From the NCBI RefSeq assembly GCF_900148505.1, contig NZ_FRXO01000010.1, positions 1 through 64,000 on the forward strand: a stretch of 64,000 nt of DNA, in the 5' to 3' direction. Below the pieces are notes generated by a model. That model saw nothing but the letters and a program-made list of their open reading frames with translations. It ran no database searches and was not told where the DNA came from. A program made the translations under genes and the position numbers. Positions within the stretch are counted from its first letter, which is position 1; each line of letters begins with the position of its first letter. This DNA is from Pseudoxanthobacter soli DSM 19599. Its GTDB lineage: Bacteria; Pseudomonadota; Alphaproteobacteria; Rhizobiales; Segnochrobactraceae. Below, in pieces: positions 61,447 through 64,000 of the stretch.

Positions 61447-61874
61447 CGCGCCGCTCGGCATCGCCGCCATTCCCATGCGAACCGTAAGCGCGCAACGCGC
61501 CCGGCAGCATGCGCATGGCGGCGAATGCCACGTTCGCGTGCACTCGGCCGGTCTTTTCTTGAGATTTGGCAAGAATAGAATAATTTCAATCTACGTTCTG
61601 CTTGTCGTGGCGTGGATTGGAACCGTTTTAATTTGCGGCTTGCATCTTCATTCTCAATTGACATGAAACTTTCCGTTCGCTTTGTGTGCCCACAGGAGTT
61701 GCTTTTCGGTGGGCTGCAGCGATGCGGGGGATAGTTCTCCCTCCGGCGTGATCTTCCGGCCGATCCGGATACGGGTCGGCTGCCGTTCTCCTTGCCGCCC
61801 CACCGAAGCCCGCCGCTGCTGCCTAGGGTGCTGTTCGCGGCTCCGGGCCGGCGAGTGCTGATCGAGGGATGGTT
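61447..61874. other. AT-richer intergenic region upstream of the FbpA-like gene
   Basis: About 430 bases. The part 61556-61680 is distinctly AT-rich for this genome. One open frame (61439-61666) would encode a short peptide ending in a membrane-like stretch, but it overlaps the previous gene and has no ribosome site. A promoter candidate is noted separately. I looked for Irr- or RirA-type iron boxes and found no convincing match. Confidence 0.45.
61658..61686 (+). promoter_or_regulatory. Candidate promoter of the FbpA-like gene
   Basis: A perfect TTGACA -35 (61658-61663) is followed after 17 bases by TTTGTG (61681-61686), a poor -10. It lies at the end of the AT-rich block, about 190 bases before the start codon. 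Confidence 0.35.
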
Positions 61875-63035
61875 ATGGTGCGTTTCCGGCAGACCGGGGC
61901 GAACGTTCGGAGCGAGGCCGGGCACGGGTCGGGGTCGCCGCATCGGCGCAGGTCCAGCGGCCGTGGCCATGTCGCGTTCGCGGCGGGATGGACGGTCCTC
62001 GCAAGCCTGTCGCTCACGGTGCTTGCCGGGCTGTCGCTGTGCGGCTCCGGCGGGCCTGCCGCGGCGGAGGACGGCGAGGTCAACATCTACAGCTATCGTC
62101 AGCCGGAGCTGATCCAGCCGCTGCTCGACCGTTTCACCGCCGAGACGGGCATCCGCACCAACGTCGTCACCGCGTCGGCCGGCCTCGAGGAGCGCATCGC
62201 CGCCGAGGGCGAGTTCTCGCCCGCCGACATCCTGCTGTCGGTCGATGTCGGCCGGCTGGAGAACGCCAAGGCGCTCGGCATCACCCAGCCCATCGTCTCG
62301 CGCGTGGTGAACGAGAACATTCCCGCGATCTACCGCGATCCGGAAGGCGGCTGGGTCGGGCTGACGATGCGTGCCCGCGTGTTCTATGCCTCCCGCGAGC
62401 GGGTCAAGGAAACCGCGCTCGATTACGAGGATCTGGTGAAGCCGGAGTGGAAGGGTCGCCTTTGCACCCGCTCCGGCCAGCACGTCTACAATATCGGCCT
62501 CATCGCCTCCCTCATCGCCAACGACGGCATGGACGAGGCGGAGAAGATCGTCGCGGGCATCCGCGACAATCTCGCGATGAAGCCGTCCGGCGACGACCGT
62601 GCCCAGGCCAAGGCGATCTGGGCCGGCGAATGCGATCTCGCCCTCGGCAACACCTATTATGTCGGGCTGATGGAGACGGACGATCGCGAGCCCGAGCAGA
62701 AGGAATGGGCCAAGGCGATCCGCGTGATCTTCCCCAACGAGGGGGGGCGCGGCACCCAGGTCAACATCTCCGGCGTGGTTCTGGCCAAGAACGCGCCGAA
62801 CAAGGCCAACGCGCTGAAGCTGATTGAATTCCTCACCTCCGACGAGGCGCAGGAACTCTATGCCGATGCCAATTTCGAATACCCGGTTCGGCCGGGCCTG
62901 AAGCCGAACGCGGTGGTGCAGGCGCTCGGCACGCTGAAGCCTGATCCGCTGCCGCTTTCCGAACTCGCGAAATACCGCAAGGCCGCGAGCGAACTCGTCG
63001 ACAAGGTCGATTTCGACGCCGGCCCGTCGCGCTAG
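61875..63035 (+). CDS. Fe(3+) ABC transporter substrate-binding protein, FbpA/FutA type
   Basis: A 386-residue periplasmic binding protein. An N-terminal basic leader (to about residue 35) and hydrophobic segment (VLASLSLTVLAGLSLCGSGG) form the export signal, after which EDGEVNIYSYRQPELIQPLL begins the iron-binding domain. NTYYVGLM contains the paired tyrosines that bind iron in FbpA/FutA. GRGTQVNISGVVLAKNAPNK is also typical. ATG at 61875 is preferred: GAGGG is six bases before it but touches the ATG at 61869. Its TAG stop is the first triplet of the following repeat. No permease or ATPase gene lies in the window. Confidence 0.92.
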   Translation: MVRFRQTGANVRSEAGHGSGSPHRRRSSGRGHVAFAAGWTVLASLSLTVLAGLSLCGSGGPAAAEDGEVNIYSYRQPELIQPLLDRFTAETGIRTNVVTASAGLEERIAAEGEFSPADILLSVDVGRLENAKALGITQPIVSRVVNENIPAIYRDPEGGWVGLTMRARVFYASRERVKETALDYEDLVKPEWKGRLCTRSGQHVYNIGLIASLIANDGMDEAEKIVAGIRDNLAMKPSGDDRAQAKAIWAGECDLALGNTYYVGLMETDDREPEQKEWAKAIRVIFPNEGGRGTQVNISGVVLAKNAPNKANALKLIEFLTSDEAQELYADANFEYPVRPGLKPNAVVQALGTLKPDPLPLSELAKYRKAASELVDKVDFDAGPSR

Positions 63036-63147
63036 AGCGCTTTCCGATCTGACGGGATCATCAGATCGACCAGAAATCGCTCAAGATTCAATGGCTTGAG
63101 CATGTCCTCGTCGTTCGGATCGGTTCGATCTGAACGGGACATGCTCC
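63033..63147 (+). repeat. Dispersed TAGAGC...GCTCTA repeat, copy 6
   Basis: The copy runs from TAGAGCGCTTTCCGATCTG, whose TAG is the stop of the FbpA-like gene, to GGGACATGCTCCA. It is followed at 63148-63165 by a second left-tip fragment, GAGCGCTTTCCG. Between iron-binding protein and imelysin genes it is the only feature in a gap of 240 bases. Confidence 0.9.
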
Positions 63148-63279
63148 AGAGCGCTTTCCGTCCGGACCACAGACCCGCCCGGACGGCGGGTGGATGCGGG
63201 ACAGACCGTCATCAACGGGCCTTGGCCAGGGGTGGCCGAGGTTCGCAAGGCAGCGCGAACATCTTGAGGAGGCTGAAAG

Positions 63280-64000
63280 ATGCGCCGTTCGAAACTTCTG
63301 CTCGCCACCGCAGCGGCCTGGGTGGCCGTCTGCGTCGGTCCGGCCCTGGCGGCGGATGCCCCGGCGCCCGACGCGGTCGTCGCCCATTATGCCGACGTGG
63401 CCGCGGCAATGTATGCCGACAGCCTGACGAGCGCCGAGGCGCTCAAGGCCGCCGTCGCCGCCCTCCTCGCCAAGCCGAACGACGAGACCCTCGCCGAGGC
63501 CCGCGCCGCCTGGAAGGCCGCGCGCGTTCCCTACCAGCAGACCGAAGGCCTGCGCTTCGGAAACGCCTATGTCGACGACTGGGAGGGCAAGGTGAACGCC
63601 TGGCCGCTCGACGAGGGGCTGATCGACTATGTCGACAAGAAGTCCTACGGCGAGTCCTCGGACGAGAACCCGCTCTACACCGCCGACGTGATCGCCAACA
63701 CCAAGATCCGCATCGGCGCCGAGGAAGTCGACTTCACCACCATCACCCCGGTGCTGCTGGCCGAGAAGCTGCAGGAAGCCCAGGACGTGGAGGCGAACGT
63801 CGCCACCGGCTATCACGCCATCGAGTTCCTGCTGTGGGGGCAGGACCTCAACGGCACTGGCCCCGGTGCCGGCAACCGCCCGGCAACCGATTACTCGCTT
63901 GAGAATTGCACCAACGGCAACTGCGACCGCCGCCGCGCCTATCTGACCGCGGCGACCGACCTGCTCGTCGCCGATCTCAAGGACATGGCCGACGCCTGGA
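63280..64000 (+). CDS. Imelysin (peptidase M75-like) periplasmic protein, cut by the window end
   Basis: The first 240 residues of an imelysin/ICMP-type protein. The signal peptide is MRRSKLLLATAAAWVAVCVG ending PALAADAP. The family motif GYHAIEFLLWGQD (GxHxxE) lies near residue 180, with DWEGKVNAWPLDEGLIDYVD before it. Imelysins are iron-regulated periplasmic or lipid-anchored proteins thought to take part in iron uptake. GAGGAGG lies seven bases before ATG at 63280. It follows the FbpA-like gene, pointing to an iron-uptake locus that continues to the right. Confidence 0.93.
   Translation, partial: MRRSKLLLATAAAWVAVCVGPALAADAPAPDAVVAHYADVAAAMYADSLTSAEALKAAVAALLAKPNDETLAEARAAWKAARVPYQQTEGLRFGNAYVDDWEGKVNAWPLDEGLIDYVDKKSYGESSDENPLYTADVIANTKIRIGAEEVDFTTITPVLLAEKLQEAQDVEANVATGYHAIEFLLWGQDLNGTGPGAGNRPATDYSLENCTNGNCDRRRAYLTAATDLLVADLKDMADAW

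Noticed and set aside
61439-61666. Short plus-strand open frame ending in a membrane-like segment
   Set aside because: It overlaps the end of the preceding methyltransferase gene, lacks a ribosome site, and only its AT-rich end gives the hydrophobic stretch.

Overview
The window reads as chromosomal DNA of an alphaproteobacterium of the Hyphomicrobiales (Rhizobiales) type. The grounds are the GC-rich sequence, the CckA cell-cycle kinase, a DksA with a single cysteine, a two-cysteine Rhizobiales-type porin, an RpoH sigma-32 factor, aerobic-type cobalamin genes, a GAAC-N7-GAAC SOS operator in front of recA, and interspersed TAGAGC...GCTCTA repeats. The genus cannot be fixed from the sequence alone.

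Layout. 1-8.2 kb: the tail of an IS5-like transposase, a PAP2 phosphatase, peptide deformylase, a methyltransferase, a HAD phosphatase, a divergent SDR/AraC pair and an acyltransferase-3/SGNH surface-modifying enzyme, then tRNA-Asn. 8.5-12.8 kb: cobalamin genes cobP, cobQ and cobD with a WYL regulator and a VOC protein between them. 13-16.7 kb: ruvX, an UPF0173 hydrolase and gatC-gatA. 16.9-24.3 kb: a lipoprotein, a SixA-like phosphatase, dksA with a very strong terminator, a FliO-like protein, cckA and SOS-controlled recA. 24.6-31.4 kb: alaS, porin and gatB. 31.7-41.2 kb: stress-type membrane proteins (YqjD and holin-X like), a divergent cluster (beta-propeller and HTH regulator against a small membrane protein and a DUF899 protein), an MdeB/AceE-like 2-oxoacid dehydrogenase E1 divergent from an Lrp regulator, and an MFS/MerR divergent pair.

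41.3-43.1 kb holds the one clearly foreign segment: a single AT-richer gene for a 548-residue protein with a PD-(D/E)XK-like nuclease motif, lying against the 3' end of tRNA-Ser(GCT) and bounded by an imperfect direct repeat. It is the best candidate here for an undescribed, probably defence-related, function. 43.4-52.7 kb: a LOG protein, Nudix, PhzF, HrpB helicase, glucokinase, a 68-bp tandem repeat, DUF3422, and a MarR/DUF1398 pair with a perfect 15-bp inverted-repeat operator. 52.8-64 kb: rpoH, a PAS-GGDEF cyclase, rluD/DUF6476, a CYTH-like gene coupled to a split chromate transporter, a TlyA methyltransferase, an RlmD/TrmA-family methyltransferase, and an iron-uptake start (FbpA-type binding protein and an imelysin cut by the window end).

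Recurring theme: a dispersed repeat of about 115 bp occurs in six near-complete copies and several decayed ones. Its TAG/CTA tips form the stop codons of several neighbouring genes (dksA, fbpA-like, beta-propeller, acyltransferase, and TAA of the AraC gene). The glutamyl-tRNA(Gln) amidotransferase genes are split between gatCA (15 kb) and gatB (30 kb).
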